This document shows positions 34,339 to 45,346 of a stretch of 64,000 nt of DNA, piece by piece; the stretch's first letter is position 1, and the number at the start of each line of letters is the position of its first letter. Made by a program: the position numbers and the translations under genes. Below the pieces are notes generated by a model. That model worked only from the letters and a program-made list of their open reading frames with translations. It ran no database searches and had not been told where the DNA came from. The stretch is from Roseovarius sp. (GTDB taxonomy: Bacteria > Pseudomonadota > Alphaproteobacteria > Rhodobacterales > Rhodobacteraceae), in the NCBI RefSeq assembly GCF_027019125.1, contig NZ_JALUXE010000030.1, positions 248,001 through 312,000 of the forward strand, given 5' to 3'.

Positions 34339-37265
34339 GGCTCGAAGGCAAAGGGCTGATCGACCGGGCGCGTCCGGTGAGCTTTCACTTTGACGGCCGT
34401 CGATATGAGGGGTTCGCAGGCGATACGCTGGCCTCGGCGCTCTTGGCCAACGGCGTGCGGATGGTGGCGCGGTCCTTCAAGTATCACCGCCCGCGTGGTG
34501 TGATGACCGCAGGCAGTGAGGAGCCGAATGCGCTGGTGACTGTGGGGCGAGGTGCCGCGCAAGAGCCGAACCTGAGGGCGACGACCGTCGAAGTGCACGA
34601 GGGGCTATGGGCGCAAAGCCAGAACCGCTGGCCGACGCTGGGGCTGGATCTGCTGGCGGTCAATGATGTCTTCGCGCCGTTTCTGGGGGCTGGATTTTAT
34701 TACAAGACCTTCATGTGGCCGCGCGCCTTTTGGGAGCGGGTATATGAGCCGCTCATTCGCCGTGCTGCCGGTCTGGGGGCGCTGTCGGGGGACGCGTGCG
34801 AGGACAGCTACGAGCGGGCCCATGCCCATTGCGATGTGCTGGTCATCGGGGCCGGTCCTGCGGGGCTGATGGCGGCGCGGGCGGCGGCAGAGGCGGGCGC
34901 GGATGTGATCCTCGCCGAAGAGGACACGCGACTTGGCGGGCGCCTCCTGGCCGAGACCGAAGAGGTCGATGGGCTGGCTGGTGTCGATTGGGTGGATGAG
35001 ATCGCGGCGGAACTGGCCGCGATGCCGAATGTCCGGATCATGACCCGCACGGCTGTGACCGGGGTTTATGATGGCGGCACCTATGGCGCGCTGGAAAGGC
35101 TTGCACCGGATATTGCCGCGCGCGGTCACGCGCCCAAGGGCTGTTTCTGGCGGATCGTGGCGCGGCGTACGGTACTGGCGGCGGGGGCGCTGGAGCGGGC
35201 CATCGCCTTTCCTAACAATGACCGGCCGGGGGTAATGATGGCGGGGGCGGTGCGCGCCTATGTCAACCGCTGGGGTGCGGCACCAGGACAGAGCACGGTG
35301 GTTTTCGGCAATAACGACAGCGCTCATCGCACCGTGGCCGATCTGCAAGCGGCGGGGGTGCATGTGGCGGCGCTGGTGGATGCGCGTCCCTATGCGCGCT
35401 GTGACCTCGATGTGCCGTTCTATCCCGGTGCGCAGGTCTGTGGCACAGGTGGGCGTCGCGGGCTGGAGGCGGTAACGCTTGCCACGACCAAGGGTGAGGA
35501 CCGGATCGCCGCCGATTGCCTTGCGGTTTCGGGCGGGTGGAATCCGACGGTGCATCTGGCCTGCCATATGGGCGCGCGGCCCACGTGGGACGCGGCGCGG
35601 CAGGCGTTCTTACCGCCCGCAGATGCCGTGCCGGGCATGCGCGTGGCAGGGGCCGCGGCGGGGGCGTTTTCCACCCTTGCCTGTCTGGAGAGCGGTCTGA
35701 ACGAGGGTGCTGCGGCGGCGGTGGACCTGGGGTTTCGTGCGCCGGATATGGCGGCCCCGAGCGCCGGGAAGGCCACCTATGACATATTTCCGCTCTGGCA
35801 GGTGCCGGGGCGGGGCCGGGCGTGGCTCGATTTTCAGAACGATGTCACGGTCAAGGATGTGGTGCAGGCCGCGACCGAAAATTTCCGGTCGGTCGAGCAT
35901 ATGAAACGCTACACGACGCAGGGCATGGCCCCGGATCAGGGCAAGAATTCCAACGTCGCCGCGCTGGCGGTATTGGCCGAGGCGAGCGGGCAGGGCATTG
36001 CCGAGACCGGCACGACCACCTTCCGCCCGCCCTATGTGCCGGTGCCGATTGCGGCTATGGGGGCAGGGGGCAAGGGCAAAGGCTTTGCCCCCGAGCGGCG
36101 GACCACCTCGCATGCCGAGAGCATCGCACGCGGTGCGCCCATGATTGAGGCTGGGCTTTGGTATCGGCCCAGCTATTTCCCGCAAAAGGCTGAGACCCAT
36201 TGGCGACAATCCTGTGACCGCGAAGTTGCGATGGTGCGCGGATCGGTTGGCATCTGCGATGTGTCCACCCTTGGCAAGATCGACGTGCAAGGCCCGGATG
36301 CCGCGCGGTTTCTGGATTTCGTCTACACCAACATGTTTTCCACGCTGAAGGTGGGCCGTGTGCGCTATGGCCTCATGCTGCGCGAGGATGGGCATGTCAT
36401 GGATGACGGCACCTGCGCGCGTCTGGGGGAGAGTCATTTCATATTGACCACCACCACGGCGGCGGCGGGGCAGGTGATGCGGCATCTGGAATTCGTAGCG
36501 CAGGTTTTGCGCCCGGAATGGGATGTGCGGATCGTGTCCGTCACCGAGCAATGGGCGCAATTCGCAGTGGCAGGGCCTCAGGCACGGATGTTGCTGAACG
36601 GGATGCTCGACGCACCGATTGACGATGCCGGGTTCCCCTACATGGCTTGCGGCGCGGTTGGTCTGGGCGGGGTGGCGGCGCGGCTCTTTCGCATCTCCTT
36701 TTCGGGTGAGCATGCCTATGAAATCGCCGTGCCTGCGCGCTACGGGGCGGCGCTGTTTGGCGCGTTGGTCAAGCGCGCCGAGGACATGGGCGGCGGCGCC
36801 TATGGGCTTGAGGCGCTCAATGTGCTGCGGATCGAGAAAGGGTTTATCACCCATGCTGAAATCCATGGCCGCGTGACCGCCTATGACATCGGGATGCAGG
36901 GTATGATGAGCGCCAAGAAGGATTTCGTCGGCAAGGCGGCAGCGACGCGCCCCGGTCTGATGGACCCGGAGCGCGAGCGCATGGTGGGACTGAAGCCGGT
37001 GGGCGCGGTCAAGGAGCTACTGGCGGGGGCGCATATCTTTGATGAACACGCCGAAGCGGTCAGCGACAACGACCAGGGCTACGTCACAAGCGCCTGCTAT
37101 TCGCCGACGCTTGGGCATGTGATCGGCATCGGCTTCCTCAGGCGCGGGCCGGAGCGGATGGGCGAACGGGTGCGCGTGGTGGATCACCTGCGCAAGTCCG
37201 AAACGGTGTGCGAAGTCACCCCTCTGGTGGCGTTTGATCCCGAAGGAGGGCGGTTGCGTGGCTGA
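34335..37265 (+). CDS. soxA: Sarcosine oxidase alpha subunit
   Basis: A 976-residue subunit of the heterotetramer. Its N-terminal part (about 1-100) is a ferredoxin-like fold, the middle binds NAD through VLVIGAGPAGLMAARAAAEAG, and the C-terminal third is a GcvT-like THF-binding domain (SVGICDVSTLGKIDVQGPD, then GLEALNVLRIEKGFI). It produces 5,10-methylene-THF and glycine, feeding the same C1 pool as the glycine cleavage system. It overlaps both neighbouring genes. Confidence 0.95.
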   Translation: MRLEGKGLIDRARPVSFHFDGRRYEGFAGDTLASALLANGVRMVARSFKYHRPRGVMTAGSEEPNALVTVGRGAAQEPNLRATTVEVHEGLWAQSQNRWPTLGLDLLAVNDVFAPFLGAGFYYKTFMWPRAFWERVYEPLIRRAAGLGALSGDACEDSYERAHAHCDVLVIGAGPAGLMAARAAAEAGADVILAEEDTRLGGRLLAETEEVDGLAGVDWVDEIAAELAAMPNVRIMTRTAVTGVYDGGTYGALERLAPDIAARGHAPKGCFWRIVARRTVLAAGALERAIAFPNNDRPGVMMAGAVRAYVNRWGAAPGQSTVVFGNNDSAHRTVADLQAAGVHVAALVDARPYARCDLDVPFYPGAQVCGTGGRRGLEAVTLATTKGEDRIAADCLAVSGGWNPTVHLACHMGARPTWDAARQAFLPPADAVPGMRVAGAAAGAFSTLACLESGLNEGAAAAVDLGFRAPDMAAPSAGKATYDIFPLWQVPGRGRAWLDFQNDVTVKDVVQAATENFRSVEHMKRYTTQGMAPDQGKNSNVAALAVLAEASGQGIAETGTTTFRPPYVPVPIAAMGAGGKGKGFAPERRTTSHAESIARGAPMIEAGLWYRPSYFPQKAETHWRQSCDREVAMVRGSVGICDVSTLGKIDVQGPDAARFLDFVYTNMFSTLKVGRVRYGLMLREDGHVMDDGTCARLGESHFILTTTTAAAGQVMRHLEFVAQVLRPEWDVRIVSVTEQWAQFAVAGPQARMLLNGMLDAPIDDAGFPYMACGAVGLGGVAARLFRISFSGEHAYEIAVPARYGAALFGALVKRAEDMGGGAYGLEALNVLRIEKGFITHAEIHGRVTAYDIGMQGMMSAKKDFVGKAAATRPGLMDPERERMVGLKPVGAVKELLAGAHIFDEHAEAVSDNDQGYVTSACYSPTLGHVIGIGFLRRGPERMGERVRVVDHLRKSETVCEVTPLVAFDPEGGRLRG

Positions 37266-37815
37266 CTTCAAGGTTCAAACCGCCTGTGCGGGGCTATTGC
37301 CGGTAACAGTGGGCGATCTGCGTCTGACCGAGGTGGTGCCGGGGCGGGTGACCTCGCTTGCGCCCTATCTGGGCTCTGCCGGGGCCTTGTCAGCCGCGAT
37401 GCAGGCGGCGCATGGCGTGGCATGGCCGGAAGCGGGGCGCATGACGGGGCAGGCGGCGGCGCGCGCGCTTTGGTTCGGGCGCGAGATGGCGCTCTTGATT
37501 GGTCCTGATCCTGATGAAAGCCTGTCGGCTCATGCGGCGCTGACAGACCAGTCGGACGCCTGGGCGGTCGTGCAATTGGAGGGCCGGCAAGCGGTCGAGG
37601 TTCTGGCGCGGCTCTGTCCTCTCGATCTGCGCGACACGGTCTTTGCGCCAGGCCATACCGCACGCACGGATGTGGCGCATATGGCCGGGTCCGTGAGCCG
37701 TGTGGGGCCGCAGACATGGCAGATCATGGTGTTCCGGTCGATGGCGGCTACGCTGGTCCATGAGGCGGAGATTGCGATGGCACGGGTTGCGGCGCGACAA
37801 AATTCACCGACGTAG
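37258..37815 (+). CDS. soxG: Sarcosine oxidase gamma subunit
   Basis: A 185-residue GcvT-fold subunit that completes the complex. The GTG at 37258 is used because AAGGAGGGCGG lies upstream and the gene then overlaps soxA by 8 bases. Segments such as VVQLEGRQAVEVLARLCPLDLRD and GSVSRVGPQTWQIMVFRS match SoxG. It closes the operon. Confidence 0.9.
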   Translation: MADFKVQTACAGLLPVTVGDLRLTEVVPGRVTSLAPYLGSAGALSAAMQAAHGVAWPEAGRMTGQAAARALWFGREMALLIGPDPDESLSAHAALTDQSDAWAVVQLEGRQAVEVLARLCPLDLRDTVFAPGHTARTDVAHMAGSVSRVGPQTWQIMVFRSMAATLVHEAEIAMARVAARQNSPT

Positions 37816-37875
37816 GGCGCTGACAGAGACGGAAATCTGGCCTATGAGAGCCGGGTGTGAACGAAAGGATCGCCC

Positions 37876-38163
37876 ATGCGCCCGATGCTGACCGCTGCCC
37901 TCTGCCTCTTGCCCGTGATGGCCGTTGCCGAGAACCCGATGTGTGCGCCCACGGGCGAGATCGTGGCATTGGCCGTGGAGGCGCGCAAATCGGGCGAAGA
38001 GGCCCCCGCCGCGATCACCGCGATCACCGCCGAGATGACAGGCGACATGTCGACCTATGCGCCCGCGGTGCAGCCCCTGGTGGATTGGGTCTATTCGCTG
38101 GACGAGGCGCAATTGGCCGAGGACGTGGCAGGCAGCTATGTCACGCAATGCGAGGCGCAGTAG
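37876..38163 (+). CDS. Small exported protein, 95 residues
   Basis: The N-terminus MRPMLTAALCLLPVMAVAENP is a clear signal peptide, likely cut after AVA. The mature part is acidic, helical and has two cysteines (CAPTG near the start and QCEAQ at the end) that could form a disulfide in the periplasm. I do not recognise the family. GAAAGGATCG precedes the ATG. It lies between soxG and dnaG, 39 bases before dnaG. Confidence 0.7.
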   Translation: MRPMLTAALCLLPVMAVAENPMCAPTGEIVALAVEARKSGEEAPAAITAITAEMTGDMSTYAPAVQPLVDWVYSLDEAQLAEDVAGSYVTQCEAQ

Positions 38164-38202
38164 CCCTCTGGACTCTGAGCCGCGCGCGCCCAATATAGGG
38201 GC

Positions 38203-40152
38203 ATGAGCCTGCCCCCCGGATTTCTTGACGAGTTGCAAAACCGCCTGTCGCTCTCCCATGTGGTCGGGCGCAAGGTGTCGTGGGACAATCGCAAGTCCAA
38301 TCCCGTTAAAGGTGACATGTGGGCGCCTTGCCCATTCCACCAGGAAAAAACCGCGTCTTTTCATGTGGATGACCGAAAAGGGTTCTACTACTGTTTTGGC
38401 TGTCACGCCAAGGGCGATGCGATTTCCTTTGTCCGTGAGACCGAGAATGTCGATTTCATGGAGGCGGTGAAAATTCTCGCCGCCGAGGCGGGCATGCCGA
38501 TGCCGGAGCGCGATCCGCAGGCACAGGCCAAGGCCGATCGGCGCGGGCAATTGATCGAGGTGATGGAACAGGCGGTCAAGTATTTCGGCCTGCAACTGCG
38601 CAGCGGGGCCGGGGCTGCGGCGCGCGACTATCTCAAGGGGCGCAAGCTGAGCGAGGCGACGCAGGCCCAGTTCGATCTGGGATTTGCCCCCGATGGCTGG
38701 CAGGGCCTGTGGGATCATCTGACGGCCAAGGGCGTGCCGCCCGAGATGATCATGGCCTGTGGTTTGGCCAAGGACAGTCAAAAGGGCGGCAAACCCTATG
38801 ACACATTCCGCAATCGGATCATGTTTCCCATTCGCGATGCGCGCGGGCGCTGCATTGCCTTTGGCGGGCGGGCAATGGACCCGAGTGACCCGGCCAAGTA
38901 TCTGAATTCGCCGGAAACCGAGCTTTTTGACAAATCCCACACGCTCTACAATCACGGGCCTGCGCGCGAGGCGGCGGGCAAGGGCCAGCCGTTGATCGTG
39001 GCCGAGGGCTATATGGATGTGATCGCACTGGTCGCGGCGGGGTTTGGGGCGGCGGTGGCACCCTTGGGTACCGCTGTGACCGAGCATCAGTTGCAACTCA
39101 TGTGGCGGATCGCACCCGAGCCGGTGATTGCACTGGATGGCGACACAGCCGGTCTGCGCGCGGCCTATCGCGTGATTGATCTGGCGCTGCCGCTCTTGGA
39201 GGCAGGCAAATCGCTGCGTTTTGCGCTGATGCCCGAGGGCAAGGACCCGGACGATCTCTTGCGCTCCGAGGGGGCGGGTGCGGTGCAGGCGCGGATTGAT
39301 GGGGCTCTGCCTATGGTGCAGCTTTTGTGGCAGCGCGAGACGGAGGGTCGCGATTTCGACAGCCCGGAGCGCAAGGCGGCGCTCGACATGGTGTTGCGCG
39401 AAAAGATCATGCTGATTCGCGATCCCTCAATTCGCAGTCACTACGGGCAGGCGATCAAGGATCTGCGGTGGCAACTCTTCAATGCGCGTCGCAGCACGGG
39501 GTTCACGCCGCGCGCCCGCGGCGGCAAATGGCCGCTGCCGGAACCGGCGCGGGCTGCGACGAAATCCTCGCTTCTGGTCGCGGCGGGAGGGGAGAGCGCG
39601 GTTTACCTGCGTGAAGCGGTTGTGTTGGCGACGCTGATCTCGTGCCCCTCCCTGGTGGCGCGGTTCGAAGCGGAGGTGGACAGGCTCGAGTGTCGTGATC
39701 CGGATATGGCACGGTTGCGCGGGTTGATCCTGCGCCATGCGAGTGGTGGGGCAGAGGATCTGCGCGCCCGTATCGAAGCCGAGATGGGCCCCGGCCCCCT
39801 TGAAAAGCTGATGACTCTGCCCCATGTCGCCCTAATCCCGCCGGTGCGACACCCCGGAGATGAGGAGCTTGCCATTTTGACCCTGACCGAAGAATTGGCC
39901 AAGCTGACCTCTCAGCGTGGTTGGGTTGCCGAAGTCACGGAAGCGACCGAGGATATCGAAGGTCTGGCCGACGAGACGCTCACGTGGCGATTGGGGCAGG
40001 CCGCCGAGGCGCGCAACCGCGCAGTCCGCAGCCAGCAAGAGGACCGGGCCGAATACGACCTGGGCGAAAATGGCGCGCGGATCAAACGTGATGAGAAACA
40101 ACAGTTCGACGCCTTGCTCGACAAGATAACCTTTTCTAAACCGGGACGATGA
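38203..40152 (+). CDS. dnaG: DNA primase
   Basis: A 649-residue primase. The CHC2 zinc finger is C43, H46, C64, C67 (CPFHQEK and YCFGC). The TOPRIM domain follows (VAEGYMDVIAL, then ALDGDTAGLRAA). It makes RNA primers for replication at the fork. It precedes rpoD, the familiar macromolecular-synthesis pairing, but a 118-base gap with its own inverted repeat separates them. Confidence 0.96.
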   Translation: MSLPPGFLDELQNRLSLSHVVGRKVSWDNRKSNPVKGDMWAPCPFHQEKTASFHVDDRKGFYYCFGCHAKGDAISFVRETENVDFMEAVKILAAEAGMPMPERDPQAQAKADRRGQLIEVMEQAVKYFGLQLRSGAGAAARDYLKGRKLSEATQAQFDLGFAPDGWQGLWDHLTAKGVPPEMIMACGLAKDSQKGGKPYDTFRNRIMFPIRDARGRCIAFGGRAMDPSDPAKYLNSPETELFDKSHTLYNHGPAREAAGKGQPLIVAEGYMDVIALVAAGFGAAVAPLGTAVTEHQLQLMWRIAPEPVIALDGDTAGLRAAYRVIDLALPLLEAGKSLRFALMPEGKDPDDLLRSEGAGAVQARIDGALPMVQLLWQRETEGRDFDSPERKAALDMVLREKIMLIRDPSIRSHYGQAIKDLRWQLFNARRSTGFTPRARGGKWPLPEPARAATKSSLLVAAGGESAVYLREAVVLATLISCPSLVARFEAEVDRLECRDPDMARLRGLILRHASGGAEDLRARIEAEMGPGPLEKLMTLPHVALIPPVRHPGDEELAILTLTEELAKLTSQRGWVAEVTEATEDIEGLADETLTWRLGQAAEARNRAVRSQQEDRAEYDLGENGARIKRDEKQQFDALLDKITFSKPGR

Positions 40153-40199
40153 TTGTTTTCGTAAGGAAGCGCCGAATAAATCAGGGTAGACGGGTGTGC

Positions 40200-40240
40200 G
40201 AATCAACAGAACGCGCTATTGATTCGGGTCAACCGAATCA
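40200..40240. promoter_or_regulatory. Inverted repeat and GANTC cluster upstream of rpoD
   Basis: TGATTCGG (40220-40227) and CCGAATCA (40233-40240) form a perfect 8-base inverted repeat around GTCAA. Three GANTC sites, the target of the alphaproteobacterial cell-cycle methylase CcrM, fall within 40 bases: GAATC at 40200, GATTC at 40221 and GAATC at 40235. They lie 30-70 bases before the rpoD start. This could be an operator or a methylation-sensitive promoter; it could also be a simple hairpin in the dnaG-rpoD transcript. Confidence 0.45.
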
Positions 40241-40270
40241 CCCGCCCCGCCCATAGCCGAGGAGTCATTC

Positions 40271-42256
<1,986 letters not shown>

Positions 42257-42257
42257 G

Positions 42258-42317
42258 GTGGATGAAAATCCACACTTGAAAACAGGGGGTTATGGGGTGC
42301 GCACTGAATGCGCACCC
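42258..42317. repeat. Two hairpins of a TAGGGTG-type palindromic repeat after rpoD
   Basis: The first hairpin is GTGGAT-GAAA-ATCCAC (42258-42273); the second is GGGTGCGCA-CTGAA-TGCGCACCC (42295-42317). Read outwards, both arms carry TAGGGTG next to the stem, giving a mirrored pair like bacterial REP/BIME units. They begin 2 bases after the rpoD stop and likely act as its 3' end signal. Confidence 0.6.
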
Positions 42318-42341
42318 TACGGTGCATAATCTGGAGGCCAA

Positions 42342-42620
42342 ATGTCGATCCTGTCGCGATTGTTTGGGGGCAAGCCCAAGGCCGAGCCCGAGGTGCAGGC
42401 GGAAATATACAAGGATTTCCGTATCTTCCCCGCGCCGCAAGCGGCAGAAGGTGGATACAGGGTCGTGGCGCGCATCGAGAAGGACGTCGCGGGCGAGGTG
42501 AAGGTGCATCAGCTTTTGCGGGCCGATACCATTGCCAGTCTGGACGAGGCGAGGGCGTTTTGCGTGCGAAAAGCCAAGCAGGTCATTGACGAGCAGGGCG
42601 AGGCGATCTTTCGCAAATAA
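42342..42620 (+). CDS. HlyU-family protein
   Basis: A 92-residue protein. After a short amphipathic start (MSILSRLFGGKPKAEP) it has the HlyU-type core EIYKDFRIFPAPQAAEGGYRV, then KVHQLLRADTIASLDEAR, matching the small HlyU family. In Vibrio HlyU proteins regulate hemolysin; in alphaproteobacteria the role is not known. It stands alone between the repeat and a long gap. Confidence 0.75.
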   Translation: MSILSRLFGGKPKAEPEVQAEIYKDFRIFPAPQAAEGGYRVVARIEKDVAGEVKVHQLLRADTIASLDEARAFCVRKAKQVIDEQGEAIFRK

Positions 42621-42934
42621 GGCGTGCGAGGCACCGGGTCAGGCCCCGGGGCGGGCATTTGGAGAATGCAAGCTCTGTAAGGTTTGTCAGGGGATTATGT
42701 AAGGTCGTGGTCCGGGGGCGGCCTCGGTTGCGGGAGCGTGCGGACGGTTGCGGGAGGCTTCGCACCGATGGCGCGCGGGGCGTTAACAGGCGAGGCGCGG
42801 GCGACAAGCGTGCCGCCGGGCCTTTGCGCAAACCGTAACCAGAGCGCGCTGTGGTGGGCGGATCGCCCCCTAACCGCTTGCCCCTCAACTCACGCTGTCT
42901 TACAGAGGCTGTAACAAAGCAGAGGGAGGCACCC
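42621..42934. other. Intergenic region before fabB; no fabA
   Basis: This 314-base gap carries a CCGGG/CCCGG hairpin near 42634-42650 that may end the HlyU transcript, and then a GC-rich stretch without a convincing gene. In related roseobacters I would expect fabA directly before fabB, but no part of a FabA reading frame is seen in either direction. Confidence 0.55.
42878..42906 (+). promoter_or_regulatory. Candidate promoter of fabB-fabI
   Basis: TTGCCC (42878-42883) and TACAGA (42901-42906) are separated by 17 bases, a fair match to the sigma-70 consensus, 29 bases before the fabB start. The call rests only on these hexamers. Confidence 0.35.
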
Positions 42935-44164
42935 ATGCGTCGTGTCGTGGTCACAGGTCTGGGGATCGTCTCCAGCATTGGCAACAACGCCCAAGAGGTT
43001 CTGGCATCACTCCGAGAGGGGCGCTCGGGCATCACCGCAAACGAGGCGATGGCCGAGCATGGCTTTCGCAGTCGGGTGGCCGGGGCGATCAATCTGGATG
43101 TGACCGAGCATGTGGACAAGCGTGCGCTGCGGTTCATGGGGGGCGGGGCGGCCTATGCCCATATCGCCATGGGGCAGGCCATTGCCGATGCGGGGCTTGA
43201 GGAAAGCGACGTGATCAACCCGCGCACCGGGGTTGTCGCGGGATCGGGCGGGCCGTCGACCAGTGCGATGCTGGCGGCGCATCAGGTGGCGCTGGAAACC
43301 GGATCGACCAAGCGGATTGGGCCATTTGCCGTGCCCAAGACCATGTGTTCGACGATCTCGGCCAATCTGGCCACATCCTACAAGATCAAGGGGCTGAACT
43401 ATTCGATCACCTCGGCCTGTTCCACCAGCCTGCATTGCATCGGCCATGCCGCAGAGCAGATCATGTTCGGCAAGCAGGACGTGATGTTCGCGGGCGGCGG
43501 CGAAGAGATGGACTGGTCACTGTCGTGTCTTTTCGACGCGATGGGGGCGATGTCGTCGAAATACAACGACACGCCCACGACTGCGAGCCGCGCCTTTGAC
43601 GTGGGGCGCGACGGGTTCGTGATCTCGGCAGGGGGCGGTATCGTCGTGCTGGAGGAACTGGAGCGGGCGAAGGCGCGCGGGGCCAAGATCTATGCCGAAG
43701 TGACGGGCTATGGCGCCACCTCGGACGGGTCCGATATGGTGGCCCCATCGGGCGAGGGCGGCGAACGGGCGATGCGGTTGGCGGTGGCGACGCTGCCCGA
43801 AGGCCGCCGCGTGAGCTATATCAACGCGCATGGCACCTCGACGCCGGTGGGCGATGTGGGTGAGGTCGAGGCGGTGCGCCGGGTCTTTGGCCAGGGCAGC
43901 ACGCCGCCGATCAGTTCCACCAAGTCGATGACGGGCCATTCCCAAGGGGCCACGGGCGCGCAGGAGGCGATCTATTGCCTCTTGATGCTGGAGCATGATT
44001 TCATTGCCCCGTCGATCAATGTCGAAACGCTCGATCCCGCGCTTGATCCGTCAGAGATTGCGACGGTGCGGGTAGACAATGCCGGGCTGGATACGGTGAT
44101 GACCAACTCCTTTGGGTTTGGTGGCACCAATGGCTCGATGTTGCTGAGCAAATATCACGGGTGA
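42935..44164 (+). CDS. fabB: 3-oxoacyl-ACP synthase I
   Basis: A 409-residue condensing enzyme. The Cys-His-His triad is C162 (SACSTSLHC), H299 ([11 protein letters not shown]) and H335 ([12 protein letters not shown]), with K330. The start [17 protein letters not shown] and the overall pattern are FabB rather than FabF. It elongates acyl-ACPs, including the unsaturated branch fed by FabA. AGGGAGG precedes the ATG; fabI follows after 6 bases. Confidence 0.94.
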   Translation: MRRVVVTGLGIVSSIGNNAQEVLASLREGRSGITANEAMAEHGFRSRVAGAINLDVTEHVDKRALRFMGGGAAYAHIAMGQAIADAGLEESDVINPRTGVVAGSGGPSTSAMLAAHQVALETGSTKRIGPFAVPKTMCSTISANLATSYKIKGLNYSITSACSTSLHCIGHAAEQIMFGKQDVMFAGGGEEMDWSLSCLFDAMGAMSSKYNDTPTTASRAFDVGRDGFVISAGGGIVVLEELERAKARGAKIYAEVTGYGATSDGSDMVAPSGEGGERAMRLAVATLPEGRRVSYINAHGTSTPVGDVGEVEAVRRVFGQGSTPPISSTKSMTGHSQGATGAQEAIYCLLMLEHDFIAPSINVETLDPALDPSEIATVRVDNAGLDTVMTNSFGFGGTNGSMLLSKYHG

Positions 44165-44170
44165 GATGAG

Positions 44171-44962
44171 ATGACGATTGCGATGCAGGGCAAGCGCGGC
44201 CTGATCATGGGGGTGGCCAATGACCGCTCCATCGCCTGGGGTATTGCACGGGCGATGCATGAGGCGGGGGCGGAGATGGCCTTTTCCTATCAGGGCGAGA
44301 ATTTTGCCAAGCGGGTTGAACCGCTGGCCGCGAGCGTTGGCTCTGACCTCTTGCTCGATGTGGATGTGACCGACGATGCCTCGCTCGATGCCGCGTTCGC
44401 GGCGCTGGCGGAGCGCTGGCCGACGATTGATTTCGTGGTGCATGCGGTGGCCTATTCCGACAAGTCGGAATTGACGGGGCGGTTCCTGAACACGAGCCGG
44501 GCCAATTTCAAGCATTCGCTGGAAATCTCGGCCTATTCGTTCATCGAGGTGGCGCGACGGGCCTATCCGATGATGAAGGACAATGGCGGCTGTCTGCTGA
44601 CGCTGACCTATCAGGGGTCGAACAAGGTCGTTCCGAATTACAACGTTATGGGCGTGGCCAAGGCGGCGCTGGAATCGGCGACGCGCTATCTGGCGAACGA
44701 TCTGGGGCCGGATGGGATCCGCGTCAATGCGATCAGCCCCGGGCCGATGAAAACGCTGGCCGGGGCCGCGATTGGCGGCGCGCGCAAGACGTTCCGCCAT
44801 ACCGAGATGAATGCACCGATGCGGGCGAATGCCACGTTGGAGGCGATTGGCGGCACGGCGGTCTATCTCGCGTCGGACGCGGGCGCCTGCACCAGCGGTG
44901 AGATCATCCATGTCGATGGCGGCTATCACGTTCTGGGTATGCCACAGGCCGAGAACCTCTGA
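44171..44962 (+). CDS. fabI: Enoyl-ACP reductase (NADH)
   Basis: A 263-residue short-chain dehydrogenase of the FabI type. It has the FabI nucleotide site GLIMGVANDRSIAWGIA, Y147 (LTYQGS), and the catalytic Y157 and K164 in NYNVMGVAKAAL. It carries out the last reduction of each fatty acid elongation cycle and is the triclosan target. Co-transcribed with fabB. Confidence 0.95.
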   Translation: MTIAMQGKRGLIMGVANDRSIAWGIARAMHEAGAEMAFSYQGENFAKRVEPLAASVGSDLLLDVDVTDDASLDAAFAALAERWPTIDFVVHAVAYSDKSELTGRFLNTSRANFKHSLEISAYSFIEVARRAYPMMKDNGGCLLTLTYQGSNKVVPNYNVMGVAKAALESATRYLANDLGPDGIRVNAISPGPMKTLAGAAIGGARKTFRHTEMNAPMRANATLEAIGGTAVYLASDAGACTSGEIIHVDGGYHVLGMPQAENL

Positions 44963-45027
44963 GGTCGGACAGGGTCTGGCCTCGTTATTGCCAAAGTCTT
45001 GCCGTGTTGCTGCATCAGGCTGCACGC

Positions 45028-45339
45028 ATGGAGCAATTTCGCCAGATTGGCCAACCCGCTGAGATCAGATCGCTTGCCCGTGCCCGCCGCGCGCGGCGCT
45101 GGGCGTGGATGACGAGTGCCTCCCTTGGTCTCTGTGTGCTGCTGGCCATCTGGCAGGAGCGGGCGCTGGCACCGGGGGTGCATGACGCGTTGCAGGGCGC
45201 GGTTGCGCGGGCGCAAACCATGATTGACGGCAATGAGACCGCGCGCGCCTTCCTGGCGCGGTTCGATGGTGGCGTTACGGTGGCCAAGGATTCCGGGCTG
45301 GATCCGCTGACGGCGCTGTTGCTGCGCGTGACGGATTAA
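45028..45339 (+). CDS. Small single-span membrane protein, 103 residues
   Basis: Not recognised. It has a basic N-terminus (RSLARARRARRWAWM), one membrane helix (about 28-45) and a short outer or periplasmic domain. The ATG at 45028 is chosen over a GTG at 45004. It follows fabI after 65 bases and meets the next gene tail to tail 7 bases on. Confidence 0.6.
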   Translation: MEQFRQIGQPAEIRSLARARRARRWAWMTSASLGLCVLLAIWQERALAPGVHDALQGAVARAQTMIDGNETARAFLARFDGGVTVAKDSGLDPLTALLLRVTD

Positions 45340-45346
45340 TCCGTAT

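Noticed and set aside
42583-43137. Minus-strand frame over the fabB upstream region as a missing gene
   Set aside because: The translation has no family features and overlaps the 5' end of fabB; there is no ribosome site.
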